Both the position numbers and the translations under genes were made by a program. The notes under the pieces are model-generated. The model worked only from the letters and a program-made list of their open reading frames with translations, was not told where the DNA came from and ran no database searches. From contig JBAIZL010000005.1 of the NCBI GenBank assembly GCA_036971475.1, positions 166,152,886 to 166,216,885 on the forward strand: 64,000 bases of DNA, given 5' to 3'. This stretch comes from Prosapia bicincta (taxonomy: Eukaryota > Arthropoda > Insecta > Hemiptera > Cercopidae). Numbering within the stretch: position 1 is the first letter of the stretch; the number at the start of each line of letters is the position of its first letter. Shown piece after piece: positions 1 through 12,627 of this stretch.

Positions 1-505
1 GAAATGTCGATTTTACCGTTAAAAAAACTACGGCTACCTCAATTTTAATCCCTGCCACATAAATATCAATGTTGAAATTCAAGGAAACGAAATTATTACA
101 TTGATGTTAAAAGTAGTCAGATTACTGCCATAAAATACTAAATCAGAGTTTATCAAAATTTAAAAAATCGCCTGATTTTAAGCTAGTCAATATTTTTTTA
201 ATATCGATATAGAAAATCAAGAAAGATACCTCGATTTTAACAGTAGTGAAAATAATGCCACCTAAATATCATTGTCGAAATCGTAGAATGTAAAATAAAA
301 CATGCCTAATGCTAATTACAATTACGTATTGGAGCAATTACAGACAGTACAAAGTTTCGAAATTCATGGAAATAAAATTTCTCGATTTTACGGTTTCTAA
401 ATCGATACAACCTAAATTTCAATCTTAAAATCACACGGAAAAATCAATTTCAGTTAACCTAGTAAAAGTAGGGCCTACTGCCAACTTGAACTAATATAAA
501 TGTAT
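1..505. repeat. Degenerate tandem repeat, about 60-80 bp units
   Basis: Diverged units recur around 'ctcgattttaacagtag' and 'gccacctaaatatcaatg', each followed by 'gaaat'-type text. About six to seven loosely aligned copies can be followed by eye. Spacing is irregular and no unit is intact, so this looks like an old decayed minisatellite. No coding potential is evident. Confidence 0.4.
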
Positions 506-1738
506 TTATAAATAATAAAAACAACCAAAGTTAAAAATATTCAAACGAAGGTTAACTAAAAATATCGATACCGAAATTGGCTGTAAAAACGCGGAAATTA
601 GTTCGGTAAAATAGTTATAGCTGTGAAACACACGAGACATCAGTATGACGTTATATATATGTAGCTAGAGAAATTTTCTAGAAAGACACATTTTAAATAT
701 AGTCTATCGTGTAGCATTAGCAATACTGTGCACTCAACTTGTACAGTCTCACGCTTTAACCATGAGCTCTCGATTGTTGTAAACCTCTTCTCGAGGAGGC
801 TAAACAACAAACGCCTACTCAACACCGCGTAGGAAAAGACAACACAAAATAAAATATAAACATTTATCCTGGTAACAGCATATCTCAATTTCCAATTCGT
901 CATTCTTAAAAGCAAGTCAGTGCCCCTATCCAGATTACAGCCTGACTACAGATTACAGTGGGTTACAGATTACAGCCTGAAACCAACTCTTAAAGATATA
1001 CTGCAAAGAAATAATTGTAATATTTGAATTCGTTAAATGTAGATAAAATTTAAATATCAGTATATGCAACAACCTTACTATAAAACCGAAAGCAGATAAA
1101 TAACAATATAAACTGATTTCACAATGCCAGTACTTCTCATCGTATGACCTTCTTATTACAAACAATAACAGCTATTTTGAAAAATACCAATATCTCAAAA
1201 ACGTTAGGTACATTATTTTCTCGTTTCTCTTCAATTCTATAAAAAGTGTGCTAATAACTACTTCTTGGTTGAACTAAAAAATGTTTTGAAAATTTAAAAT
1301 CTGAATTTTCATAGTTACTTCTAAAACAATCTGAATGCAATTAAGGTCAAACTTAATCCAATCGCAATCATACACAAATGTTTCAATACTATAGACGTTA
1401 ATGACGTATAACAAAACATAATATTAAAACAAAAAGGTTTATACTTTTCATAGAGCAAAGAAGTCTATGAAATAATCATATTTTCTGTTTCTTGTTAGCT
1501 TACTAGAAATGATAAGACGAAAGATCTTCAAGCGTGTTCCCACTATACAAAGATCTATGTTTCTCTGTACCTAACACGAGGCATGTCACGATTACTTCAA
1601 ACATGCCGATAATGCCTTACCTAAAAAGTTTTTTTTTATAAGTAGGTGATCCTGGTCAGCTGATCTTAATTCTGTATCAGGATAGTTATTACAGTTTCTA
1701 TTGGTTCTTATAACCAAGCACAACCCGAGCGGAAAAAC
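506..1738. other. AT-rich DNA, no gene recognised
   Basis: Short open frames here have no recognisable domain and no splice-flanked coding look. The only structure seen is a small cluster at 931-979, where 'ctacagattacag' or 'cagattacagcctg' recurs three to four times. Confidence 0.5.
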
Positions 1739-1817
1739 AGAAACAAACACCCCCTCCACCCCCCCACACACACATACCCGCATGCACACTCGCACACATA
1801 CGTCGTTCACCCCCCTC

Positions 1818-1906
<89 letters not shown>

Positions 1907-1919
1907 AACACTCACAGAC

Positions 1920-1951
<32 letters not shown>

Positions 1952-1972
1952 TCACACACACACACACACACT

Positions 1973-1984
<12 letters not shown>
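1739..1984. repeat. (CA)n compound microsatellite
   Basis: A C-rich lead-in (1739-1820) passes into nearly pure (CA)n from 1821, with later CACAAA and CACTCA interruptions. Long His-Thr or Cys-Val frames across it are translation artefacts of the repeat. Confidence 0.95.
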
Positions 1985-2007
<23 letters not shown>

Positions 2008-2111
2008 CGCAATATGTTTTCTTGTGTATTAATAAAGAACAAAGTCAAAATACAAATACATTGAATTGTAAATTCAAATATAATTCTTGTATTTGTATTT
2101 TGACTTTTGTT

Positions 2112-2161
<50 letters not shown>
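1983..2161. repeat. (TA)n - hairpin - (TA)n unit
   Basis: A 28-nt left arm (2032-2059, ataaagaacaaagtc...) is answered by a 29-nt right arm (2089-2117, ...gacttttgttctttat) with one extra T. The loop is about 29 bp. (TA)n tracts flank both sides (1983-2007 and 2116-2161) and would extend any cruciform. Confidence 0.8.
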
Positions 2162-2164
<3 letters not shown>

Positions 2165-3721
2165 TACGATATAAAGGTTAGACCGGTGCAATTTTCCTGT
2201 TAGTTTTTGGAAAATATCTTATAACTAATTTTATTGGTAAAAATTAGACCTGTTTTTTTGGATAGTGTAAAAAAAGAGTTGTAATTAAAGAAAGTAAAAT
2301 ATGGCCCTCGAAATATGTATCACACAAATCTTTCAAGTTAGTTTAGAAGGAATTTTAGAATATCGATTATCAAGAAATATTCAGAGATTACAACTGCAAA
2401 TCAAATGGATTCTATAATCGAAATGTAATGTACAATGCGAACGCAAAACATAGTTTAGATCGGTAATGAAAAAAGAGATGATATAGAATAATATATGGCT
2501 CCTAAGGGTGGGAAAAACTGTATTACGAGGAATCGTCTTGGAAAAGGAAGTTCCCTGTAGTCTTTGTGTGATTTTTGGACGTCGTCACGCATTAACTATT
2601 CCATATTAATTACAATTTTATAGTAAAAACTGTAAAATGGTACATTAAAAATCGTAGATGTGATGTTCGATGTGATTAGTTTCAGTGAAAGAGCTAAAAT
2701 ATCAATACTTCAGCCAAAATTAAATGTTTTTTTAAAATGTAAGAAAGTTTCACGGATCAAACGCAAGTAAGAAGGATGAAGCAAAGATCATTATATACTA
2801 GCGAAATAAACCAGTAGAGCAGCCTATAGCCAAGTGGAAAGGGCAGGAAGTCGATTCGTTTCGTGAGATATCACCTTTTATCAACTTAGAAAGTACCTCG
2901 GCTACGGATGGAGTAAACCTTCATCATAAAAAAGGATTGCCATATAAAAGAGTTGAAATATTAATATTGTATGTAAGAGACTTATAGAGTTTTTCTTCTA
3001 AATTTTTCATCTTAATTTATTTTCATCTAAAGTTTTCATTACATACGTTAGTAATGAACCGTTATTATGAACCGATAATTAGAATGAGAGGACCATAAAC
3101 TAGCCTCAAGAGTATCGTTCAGGATCACCCCCACTAACAGGGTTGGACCTCTTGGTCCATATTTAGTCGGATTTTATTGAACGAGAGTGAACGAGTTGGC
3201 CATCATGAAGGCTGGGTCTTTTTACCGAGGCCCAGAAGCGGCCAAATAAAACGTCATTGGGTTGAATCAAGTAAAACGTTCAACGAAATTGATATTCAAA
3301 AGAATTTTGGTTCAATGTGTTCACAACTTTTATAAAAGTTCATGTGTTCATGAACTAATGTGTTCACGCCTATTTAAATTGATGGTAACGTTATGAATAG
3401 GACCATATTTTTATGATTGTAATCAAACAATATGAAAGATTACAATTTTTGTAGTAGAAATAGTGTTTAAAATGTAGATAGGGTGAGGATAAAATAATGG
3501 CGTCTACAAGGAATTTCCAATTATTTAAATTTCATTTTCTTCAAGAAAAATCGATTTAATCTTCATTAACTTATGATAAAAAACCATTCACAGGTAAAAT
3601 CTAAGAAATGAAAAGTTAAAACGTAATGTGAGCATTCGTTAAAAAAAAGCTTGCAAAAGTGTACTTATACAGTCGCATAACAAAATTAAGGTGAAGTGAG
3701 ACGTTGTTACACAAACTCACA

Positions 3722-3752
<31 letters not shown>

Positions 3753-4286
3753 CGTTCTATAGAACTCAAAAGAGAGAATTAATCGATGCTTGTATTCCCA
3801 TTCACTTTTAACTTTTCAAACATTGAAATATTAATTACACTATTATAGATTGAGTGCTTGAAATTTTGTAAAAACTAGAGCAAAGTCATTCCGCGAATGA
3901 AAACTGAACGAAACACACCTGAAACGTCCGACACTGAAAAATCTTTTTTTTCTTTATTTTAAAAGATTGTAAATACATCCACTTTGATATCGGCAGACTT
4001 TATCTCTTTAAAAACAACTATAGAAATATAATTCTGTTTAGATGCTATAAACAAATTTGTTCTATAAAGAAACAAAAATTCTATAGCCTGTGAATGCCTG
4101 GTAAATCCATTGCTTTATGCGAGGCCCGTATACCTTTATTTATCAGGCAAGCGTAGTAACAACAGTAACCAACTAAAAGGCTATAAGAGTTTTCTCCACA
4201 TAGTGATAAGAAATTATTAATATTGTTGTAGTAATTAAAGGGCCGTTTTTCTATAAGTTTAAAGAGCATGAATATTGACTTATTTA
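2162..4286. other. AT-rich DNA, no gene recognised
   Basis: I see no convincing exon, RNA gene or TE. A short (CT)n/(CA)n patch lies at 3719-3753. A box-A-like string (tagccaagtgg, about 2831) has no usable box B at tRNA spacing. Confidence 0.5.
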
Positions 4287-4447
4287 ACAGAGATATGGTA
4301 TGTTTATTGACAGAGATGTGATATGTCTATTGACAGAGATATGGTATGTCAATTGACAGAGATATGGTATGTCTATTGACAGAGATATGGTATGTCTATT
4401 GACAGAGATATGGTATGTCTATTGACAGAGATATAAGAGCTATTGAC
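4287..4447. repeat. 23-bp minisatellite, about 7 copies
   Basis: The unit reads 'agagatatggtatgtctatt' followed by gac. Copies differ at one or two bases (tgtttatt, tgtcaatt). The first and last copies are slightly decayed. Confidence 0.9.
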
Positions 4448-6371
4448 AAAATAACTCAAATATTCAACACACTATTTCCCTCAAGCATATTTTTTTAAAT
4501 AACACCCCTTAAATACAACTTTTTATTTCGTTAAAGAAAACATAGGTAATGTTATACTTTACTAACATGCCCCTGCCAAAAGAGTTATAATTTTCCACCT
4601 CATATTTCTCTTTAGAGCGATGACCTTATGATCCTTTTCTTTAATCTATTCTTCATCTGTCATTACTCATTGCAACAAATGAATGACACGAGTAGACTTT
4701 ATTTTCCTGGTAGAGAATAGGTCTACTACGAATACGGTTCTACCGTGTAAGCTATAATCTTCCAATGTTTCCTATACGAAGTGATCATTTTAATCATTTT
4801 TCCATATCCCTACCTCACCTATCATTTCACATTTTACTTATAAATTAACGCTAAGAGTCTGAAGGTCTCGGTTTTCTGATAAACGGAATAGTTTTCCTCT
4901 AGAAATGAGACTCTGCTCGAGCTAGCTAGTTTCCCCTCTTCCTAACACTAGGTGATCTTTATGGTTCTTTCATTTCCTCTATTTACTCCACTTATTATTG
5001 CTCATCCTATTCTCTACACTTTAATACCACTAGTAGACTCCAGGTCGTTATTTTCGCGATAGAGAGCTTTATATTTCAGGAAAGCGACTCTTCACAAGTG
5101 AATGATAATTGTTAACAATTACCCTACTTTGAAGAAATATCTGTCAAACTGAATCCTATTGATTCAAAAACATTTTCTTATCTTGCATAGACAACAACGA
5201 TCGAATTTTCTGTTGATTTTCAAACCACAAACAAAAATACACACGCGCGCGCACTTGATATTACGTTTTTAAGAGGAAATGCTTTCTTTTCAGTACTTCT
5301 ACTTGATTGTATGCGGTTCGATTATTATGTCCACTCTAATACTCATAATGCTATTTTTTCTTGTATACCATTATATGACTTAAACCAAACAGAATAAAGT
5401 GCCTCACTTGGGTCATACGGTATTCCAGTAAGATAATGGAAGCCTGTATTATGCTTATACCACACCAATATTACACCCGGTTTGACCCTTGGTACACATG
5501 TTCATAGGCTAAGATGCTAATACCTCAAGGCTAAAAGGAGCTATTGGAATTAGAACGCAAGGGCCATTAGTTTTGTAGTCAAGTCTACCCAATGAATTAT
5601 CCAACCAATTATAGAATAAAAGTTAAATTTAATATTTGTTTGATTACAAAATATTAGTCCTTTAATAGTCTAGATACTCAATACAAGAAACTGTTTCTGA
5701 TTTATTTGCCAGAACTCAATTGAAATATTACGATATCCAGTTATCATTTTCAAACTTCTTTGCAACACATTTTTATGTTACAAAAATAGACTAAATCACA
5801 CACAACAGAAACAAACCTGTGTACAATCTTCTACTGCATTGGCTACCTACTGATCCATGTTGCTTTCTGTGCCGTGAAATTTATTTTATATTTTTTTTAT
5901 CGTTGTTTGTTTTCGATTTGTTCAACTTATTTCACTGTACAGGTATAGCAATAGATTTTTTCGCAAACACTAGAAACAGGTTCAAACAGTAGAGTATGGT
6001 GTTGTTCGATGAACCATGTTTGTTGGATCTGACATCCATAAAGGTAACCTACAGAATAAACTAAAGCAAAAACTCTGTCATTTTACAAAGCGTAAACATT
6101 TGTGGGATTCCTAAATGTATGTTTTTTAAATTTTATTTACAAATCAATCAGCAAGAATGAATATCTTAATATTTTATTTTACAAGTAGAAAATAAAATTC
6201 TATATAAATAAATATATATATATCAAACAACTGTGGCTATTGGAATACAAGAATTATTTATTAAATTTTATTCAAAACTTTTCGTTGATAAAAAGTACCA
6301 ACATCATCAGGAATGGATAATACAATAATGCAAGATATAAAACATATGTTATATTAGAAATAGCATTATGT

Positions 6372-6375
<4 letters not shown>
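4448..6375. other. AT-rich DNA, no gene recognised
   Basis: No coding exon or repeat of note was found by eye. A short pyrimidine-rich stretch around 4930-4990 is not unusual for the window. Confidence 0.5.
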
Positions 6376-6435
<60 letters not shown>

Positions 6436-6452
6436 GGTAGTAGTAGTAGTAG
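6376..6452. repeat. (TA)n then (GTA)n microsatellite
   Basis: Pure alternating TA up to 6430, followed by about six GTA or TAG triplets. Confidence 0.95.
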
Positions 6453-7616
6453 CAAAACATTTTCTTAGTAAGAGAATATGGAACTCAAGTCATGAACTGC
6501 CGACAAAGGGCGGCACAGTATAAAGGTAGTTGTGAAAATAAAATATAAATCTTTTAACTTTTCAACGCCATAAAATTTCCAAGTATTTTAGGCGTAGATG
6601 GTTGGTAAAATAAGGTTATAGAAAGTTAGGGCAAATACTTATTAAATTAGCAAAAATAGGCTATAAGTTACCCTTTAAGTAACGGTACAAATTTTTAAAC
6701 TAGAGGTTATATGTGAACTTTTATTGGATGTAGGCCTACTTGAAATAGTGTTTTGTGATAGGTAGAAGGAAATGAAGGTGGTAAGACGTACTAGTATGAG
6801 TTACTCGATTCCGAAAACGTAGGTAGGACTTGTGGGTAAGAAGTGGATAAAGTTATTTGGGAATAGGGAAGTTTATTATAATCAAGTAGAGTTGTAAGAG
6901 GAGTAAGTTAGGAGAGGGTTAAAGGAATTAATTAGTCAAAGGGAAAATGAGATAGGGAGTAGTAAAGTGTAGTGAAGAGAAACGAGTGAAGGAACTACTA
7001 GCCAACCTTAGAGGTGCAGCGAGCTAGAAGGCAAATTCAAGGTTAACCATCATCCCAAGTCCAGGGATAACTACGCACGTTCAGTAACCCATAAATACAT
7101 AACAACTAAATACATTCTTTTTATTGTAATAAGTAATAACATTTCACCGACCCTCAAGAACACTTTTTCAAAATTTAAATACTCATAGTATAAATATAAA
7201 TGTAGATTTTCATTTATACATCATTCAAATTACAGTAACCTCATAAACGACCCAGCATATAAATAACTCAATTGCATTATCTGTTAAGAATGATATAGGG
7301 CTTAAGTTTTTATCTAGGTAACTATTATGTAGGAGAAATTCTTTCTTTGTAATTTTTTTTATTAGTAGTAGTAGTTGTTGTTGTTGTTAATCATTTAAAC
7401 TAGAGTTGTTGTCACCTAACAGTGTATTATTTTATATTACCTAGTTAGACTTCTATACAACATTATTAGACGTATAGTGGAAGTATTTTAAACATCGTGT
7501 CGGTGCTTGAAAATGAAGATGAAAGTTCTTCAAGAAAATCAGTGAACGTTTCGAATTTCTTTATTTGAACTTGATTGGATGAATAAAAACTATTTTATTA
7601 ACGATTGAAAATTTGT

Positions 7617-7619
<3 letters not shown>
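6453..7619. other. No gene recognised
   Basis: Moderately purine-rich DNA (6720-7020) and plain AT-rich DNA. Nothing supportable as a gene or TE. Confidence 0.5.

Positions 7620-7672
<53 letters not shown>
7620..7672. repeat. (TA)n microsatellite
   Basis: Uninterrupted alternating TA of about 53 bp. Confidence 0.95.
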
Positions 7673-7675
<3 letters not shown>

Positions 7676-7874
7676 AGTGTGTGAGCTAATAGACGGAATT
7701 TGAAAAAGCGAGACAATGTTAAGGTTTGCTGGATTTTCGATGTCTTTGAATCATCTCTGACGACTATCATGTTTATATGTTTATTTTAATATAATGTTAC
7801 TTAAGACTCACTTGATTTTATGACTTCCCATAAAATCTATACGGCTTACTTAAATGAAAATGCAAACAGGTATA

Positions 7875-7908
7875 TTTTCACGTGCTTTGATAAAGTTTGT
7901 TCATCAGA
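7875..7908 (-). other. CTGATGA-stem-GAAA module
   Basis: On the minus strand CTGATGA is followed by a stem-forming stretch (AC and CTTT paired with AAAG and GT) and then GAAAA. The layout matches modules at 9161, 17245, 30690 and 53171. Such modules occur near ends of arthropod retroelements. They recall, but do not prove, a hammerhead ribozyme core. Confidence 0.4.
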
Positions 7909-9160
7909 CTTCATGTTAAATGCATGCCTATGCATAAATTAATGTCGGCATTAATATGCGGCTATAGAAGCTGTCGGCTCACATAAGAAACTTTTTCTGT
8001 GCTTATTTGTTGAAAGCAACAGTGACAAAGAGCACCAGCTAAAAGTATTCAACGAAAGGTTATTTAATTATGAATAAAGTAGGAGGAAGTAAATCTGCGA
8101 CAGAAATGTGTAAGGAAAACATGCAAATGAAGCAGTAAGTGCACCTTCACCGTAAAGGTGCTACGAAAGGTATATTATACATCAACAGATATAATAACTG
8201 AATGTAGTCAAGGTCGAAGCCAGTGCTGCCTGCAGGCTGAAAGATAAACTTCTTAAAGTGAGGGAAAGACTGAAAGTGTAATTTTTCCAAAAATTAAATG
8301 CTATAAAAAGCAATAAACATAAAATATTTGTTAGCCTATCGTCCAGTTTACAAATTTTTTTTCGTGATAAAAGATAATTTTCCACATCTTACGACAAGTT
8401 GCTTACTACCCCATATGAAGTATACGAACATCCTTTTTAATGTGCCTTGTCCATGACGAGCGTTTCTATTATAACAAGGCAGTTCTGATTTTATTTGCTG
8501 CCAATTTTGAGTATTTAAGCACATGATAATCAGAACCATTGAGTCGTAGTTATACAGCAAAAAGTATCTTATCTTACTAGGTCTTTTAATGTCAATTTCA
8601 TCACTGAAAGATCAGATGAAGACTCTATATTTATTGTACCCCACTTACTGATGACCTATGCATCACAACGTACTTCTTTTAATCACTATTCCTATCTCCG
8701 TTTCCACTCCATTGCTTCTTTGTTTCTAAAATGTCCGTCTTATCATTAGTAGACCTTCATTTCAAAGTCTGGCCTTCTTTCATTAGAGTTTCGGTCATAG
8801 TCGAGGTTTGGGGGGGGGAGGTAAATCCATCCAGTTCGTTCTGAATAAAATACAAATATTGTATGGAATACAAACTAACGAAAACAGGACCTGAACAAAA
8901 CTGAGTCTACCTTAATCATTCCAACGACTAAACAACAAAAAATATTGGCAATAATGCCCAATACAAAAAAAAAAAAATAAATACATAATACAAAAGTTTA
9001 AGTTTAACACCAAATGTACATTCGATAACCATTTTATCATCAACAAAGAGTCCAACTATAAAATTATAAACTAACAATTTAGAAATATAAAAGTTTCTAG
9101 TCAGACTAGCTTAAAACTTTATTGTAATAAGCTATCTATATTGTAAATTTGTAACAAACC
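7909..9160. other. No gene recognised
   Basis: No supportable exon. A G-run (about 8809-8818) and an A-run (about 8966-8978) are the only simple tracts. Confidence 0.5.
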
Positions 9161-9196
9161 CTATGATGATGACGGTATGATCGCCGAAATGTACAT
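9161..9196 (+). other. ATGATGA-stem-GAAATG module
   Basis: ATGATGA plus T precedes GACGGT, a loop, ATCGCC, then GAAATGTACAT. The stem pairs at five of six positions. The ending GAAATGTACAT is shared with the module at 53171, which suggests the same TE family. Confidence 0.4.
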
Positions 9197-9446
9197 ATAG
9201 ATTTAAATTTAGGTAACTTTTGAAGCATTTTTTGTGATATTGAGGATCATTTTCAAAATTTTTATTGCAATATTGTCACTGTGCTCTTTAAATTTATACA
9301 ACAATTATAACATGTTCTGTTGTTAAAGATTCCTTTTAAAAACGTTTTTTTTATTGTTGGTTTAGTTTTTTAGGCTGTAAATTAATTTAACATAGTTTTT
9401 AAAAATGTAATCAATTTTTCTGCATTGTCTAGTTTCATAGCAAACT

Positions 9447-9450
9447 CACG

Positions 9451-9487
<37 letters not shown>
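9447..9487. repeat. (CA)n microsatellite
   Basis: About 20 CA units with CG substitutions at the left edge. Confidence 0.95.
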
Positions 9488-9490
<3 letters not shown>

Positions 9491-11098
9491 GAGTCAGAGT
9501 ACCTATGTTTTCGATTGTTAAAACAAGATTTACAATTAATTTCAATTCAAAACAGGTTTCGCAGGAGAAACCTAATTATCAGTGCAGGAACACGATACCG
9601 ATGGACAATGTAACTGTAATTTAACCATTGTTGTAATTAGAAAGTGAACACACAGTGCTTTATTGTTAAACACTAATTTATGTGTTCCAGTATTGTTCTT
9701 GAATTTAATGTAAAAGGTATTGAATGCAGCTGCCGCTCTAAAACTCTTCAAGGGATGTCAGGTCGTTAGCGATCGATTGTTTAAAAGTTTTTTTAATACT
9801 CTAAACAGAAAACTTCGATTCCCCAAACTACCTCCTTACTGGCAGTAGCACCTGTTCACAGATAACGCACTCACAGAGTATGAAGTAAAACAAGTTTTTT
9901 AAACCAGTAATGAGAGTGAAAGTTTGAAGGCTTTCATACATTTAAAAAACTTCCATTTCAAGATATACTTTCTAAAAAATGTAATAAATCAGTAAAAGTT
10001 TACCTGCAATTTTGGTGGAATGGGTAGGGTCTACTATGGTCTTACAAGTACGTCATTACAGGCATCATTGCATCTTTTCTGATATTTTGGGAACACGATT
10101 AATTATAGAACCATAAAGGTATTCCGGCTTGGTCAAGTAACAAGAGATGATATTAGTAAATAGTATACCTTACAGAGAATAGTAAGATGCGGCAGAGAAA
10201 TAAGAAAAACTAAAACCAGCCGATGACTAAAATGAATAACCACTGAGTTTTGAAATCGAGGAGTCAAAACCAGGCGTAAGAGACGTTAAATGACAGGGCT
10301 CTATATTTGGACACCTGTCTTACAAGAATCATTCAGATAAGTCAATTGTCAGACTAGTAGAGCAGACAGTAATTTTTCAACTAGGAGGGTTGACATATCC
10401 ATTGAGAGCTAATTCACACCCTAAGCCACAAACTAGAAACTTAAACGTCAATTTAATTAATACATATATATACTAGGAAAGATAAATTTGCTCCTACTTT
10501 AAATGCATTATAAATTATACAAAACTCAATGAACATAAATTTTAACTACCTGTGCCAGTTTGTATTTATTTAGGAACGGAAGTTAAAAAGTTACAAGAAA
10601 TAACAAGTTATTAAAGGCAAACTTTGAATTTTCAATTTAAATAGCTTCAATCTGCCAAAGAAATAATGAGTCTGCAAGGCTTCTCAGAAATTTCATTATG
10701 AACTTTATCCTTTCTACAGCGCTTCTGTCATGGATTTAAGCAATATAGTTTATTTAGTCTTCAGAAGTTTTATTCTCACGTAAGTAGCCATCACCGATTG
10801 ATGTTTCACATTTTGAGGTCTTTCACGGTTATTATATAACAATTGTGAGTTTATTGTTAACTTGTTTTTTATCAAATTTATCTTGAAACTTCGTTACGAC
10901 ATTTTGATATTTTATGAAACATGTTGCTTCCATTACCAATTTAAAACATTTTCTAACATTCTAAAAACATTTGTAATCCTTTTTTCTGTTGAGGCAGGAG
11001 ATATTAGAGGTATCGTCTATATTATTTCTACAAAACCTGTTGTCATAGCCAGAACAAAATGTCTCACAGTATAAACTAGCAACAATCTTGGTCTCGCT
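9488..11098. other. No gene recognised
   Basis: AT-rich DNA without recognisable coding or repeat structure. Confidence 0.5.
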
Positions 11099-11268
11099 AC
11101 CTTTCATTAGGTAATGGACCTTTCATTAGGTAATGGACCTTTCATTAGGTAATGGACCTTTCATTAGGTAATGGACCTTTCATTAGGTAATGGACCTTTC
11201 ATTAGGTAATGCACCTTTCATTAGGTAATGGACCTTTCATTAGGTAAGGGACCTTTCATTAGGTAATG
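11099..11268. repeat. 19-bp minisatellite, 9 copies
   Basis: The unit 'acctttcattaggtaatgg' is nearly invariant over nine copies. One copy has taatgc and one has taaggg. The high identity suggests recent expansion. Confidence 0.95.
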
Positions 11269-12323
11269 AGAACTAACCTAACCGGACACTTCTACTTTAA
11301 ATCTATATTGTAACACTGTTTATTCACTATAATCTGTTGGTTCACTGGGGATATAACGGAATCCAACCCGTTGTGGATATATCTTCAATTCGTTGCAAAC
11401 CGGAGGATTTTTTTTTCATTTGCCACATTGTTCGAGCTTTCCTTTCATAAACAGCAATTGTGTTGTGCTCTACACTATCACAAAAATTTTAGTATCCTCA
11501 AATTTTAATACACAGCATTTATTAATGATCTTTTTTAATTTTCATTCAGAATCATTTTAAAATAATTTTCAAGTAGTTAAGCCTGTAAAATTAAGTTTAA
11601 CAAACAAGCGTATAAATTTTAATACTGCTAAATTCAGAAGATGTAAATATTTATTATATACGACTTTAAACCAGAATGTATGCCAAATTTTAAATTCCTA
11701 TATAAATTTATATAGTACCATCACAGCTTCCACTATATTGCGAAACACAATGACCTCGATCACGTACTCGCGAAAATAACATTTATCTTCACATCGTGGA
11801 GCACTAACAGTTAAACAAATACGAATGCACCAAAGACTCGTCTCTCTTTGCAAAGTACTTCCTTCACGTCGTGTGTAAATGCTTTTAAATACAGGCATTA
11901 ATGTCATTACATGACGTCAGACATGGCTAACCGGTCCGGTAAAGCTAGACGTACTCTAGCAAATTACTTTCCCACTATTATGGGCAGGATTTCCTTTGGG
12001 AATATTAATAACAAAGTAAATATAACAAACATTCTGGCACAGATCTATTGTTTTAACAAAATTGACGTTTTCTCATGCAAGAAACTGTTATGAAACTGAA
12101 TTAAGTAAAAGGTATAATGTAAAATGTTATGGCATGCTACCTTGCAGACACGTATAAGGATCGTTATAGTTTGGAATTTGTATAGTTATACTCACTGATG
12201 ATGATTGTTATTTTTCAATTGAAACGCGTATAAGAAAATGAATTGTTTATTTAATTTGGTTAATTTTTCGTTAGGTCTATTGCTTATTTATCACTTTCCA
12301 TTAACGATGTACATAAAAACTTA
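11269..12323. other. No gene recognised
   Basis: No supportable feature. A TGACGTCA palindrome at about 11912 stands alone without other promoter elements. Confidence 0.5.

Positions 12324-12627
<304 letters not shown>

Noticed and set aside
2820..2880. tRNA or SINE with box-A-like tagccaagtgg
   Set aside because: No box B at proper spacing and no cloverleaf.
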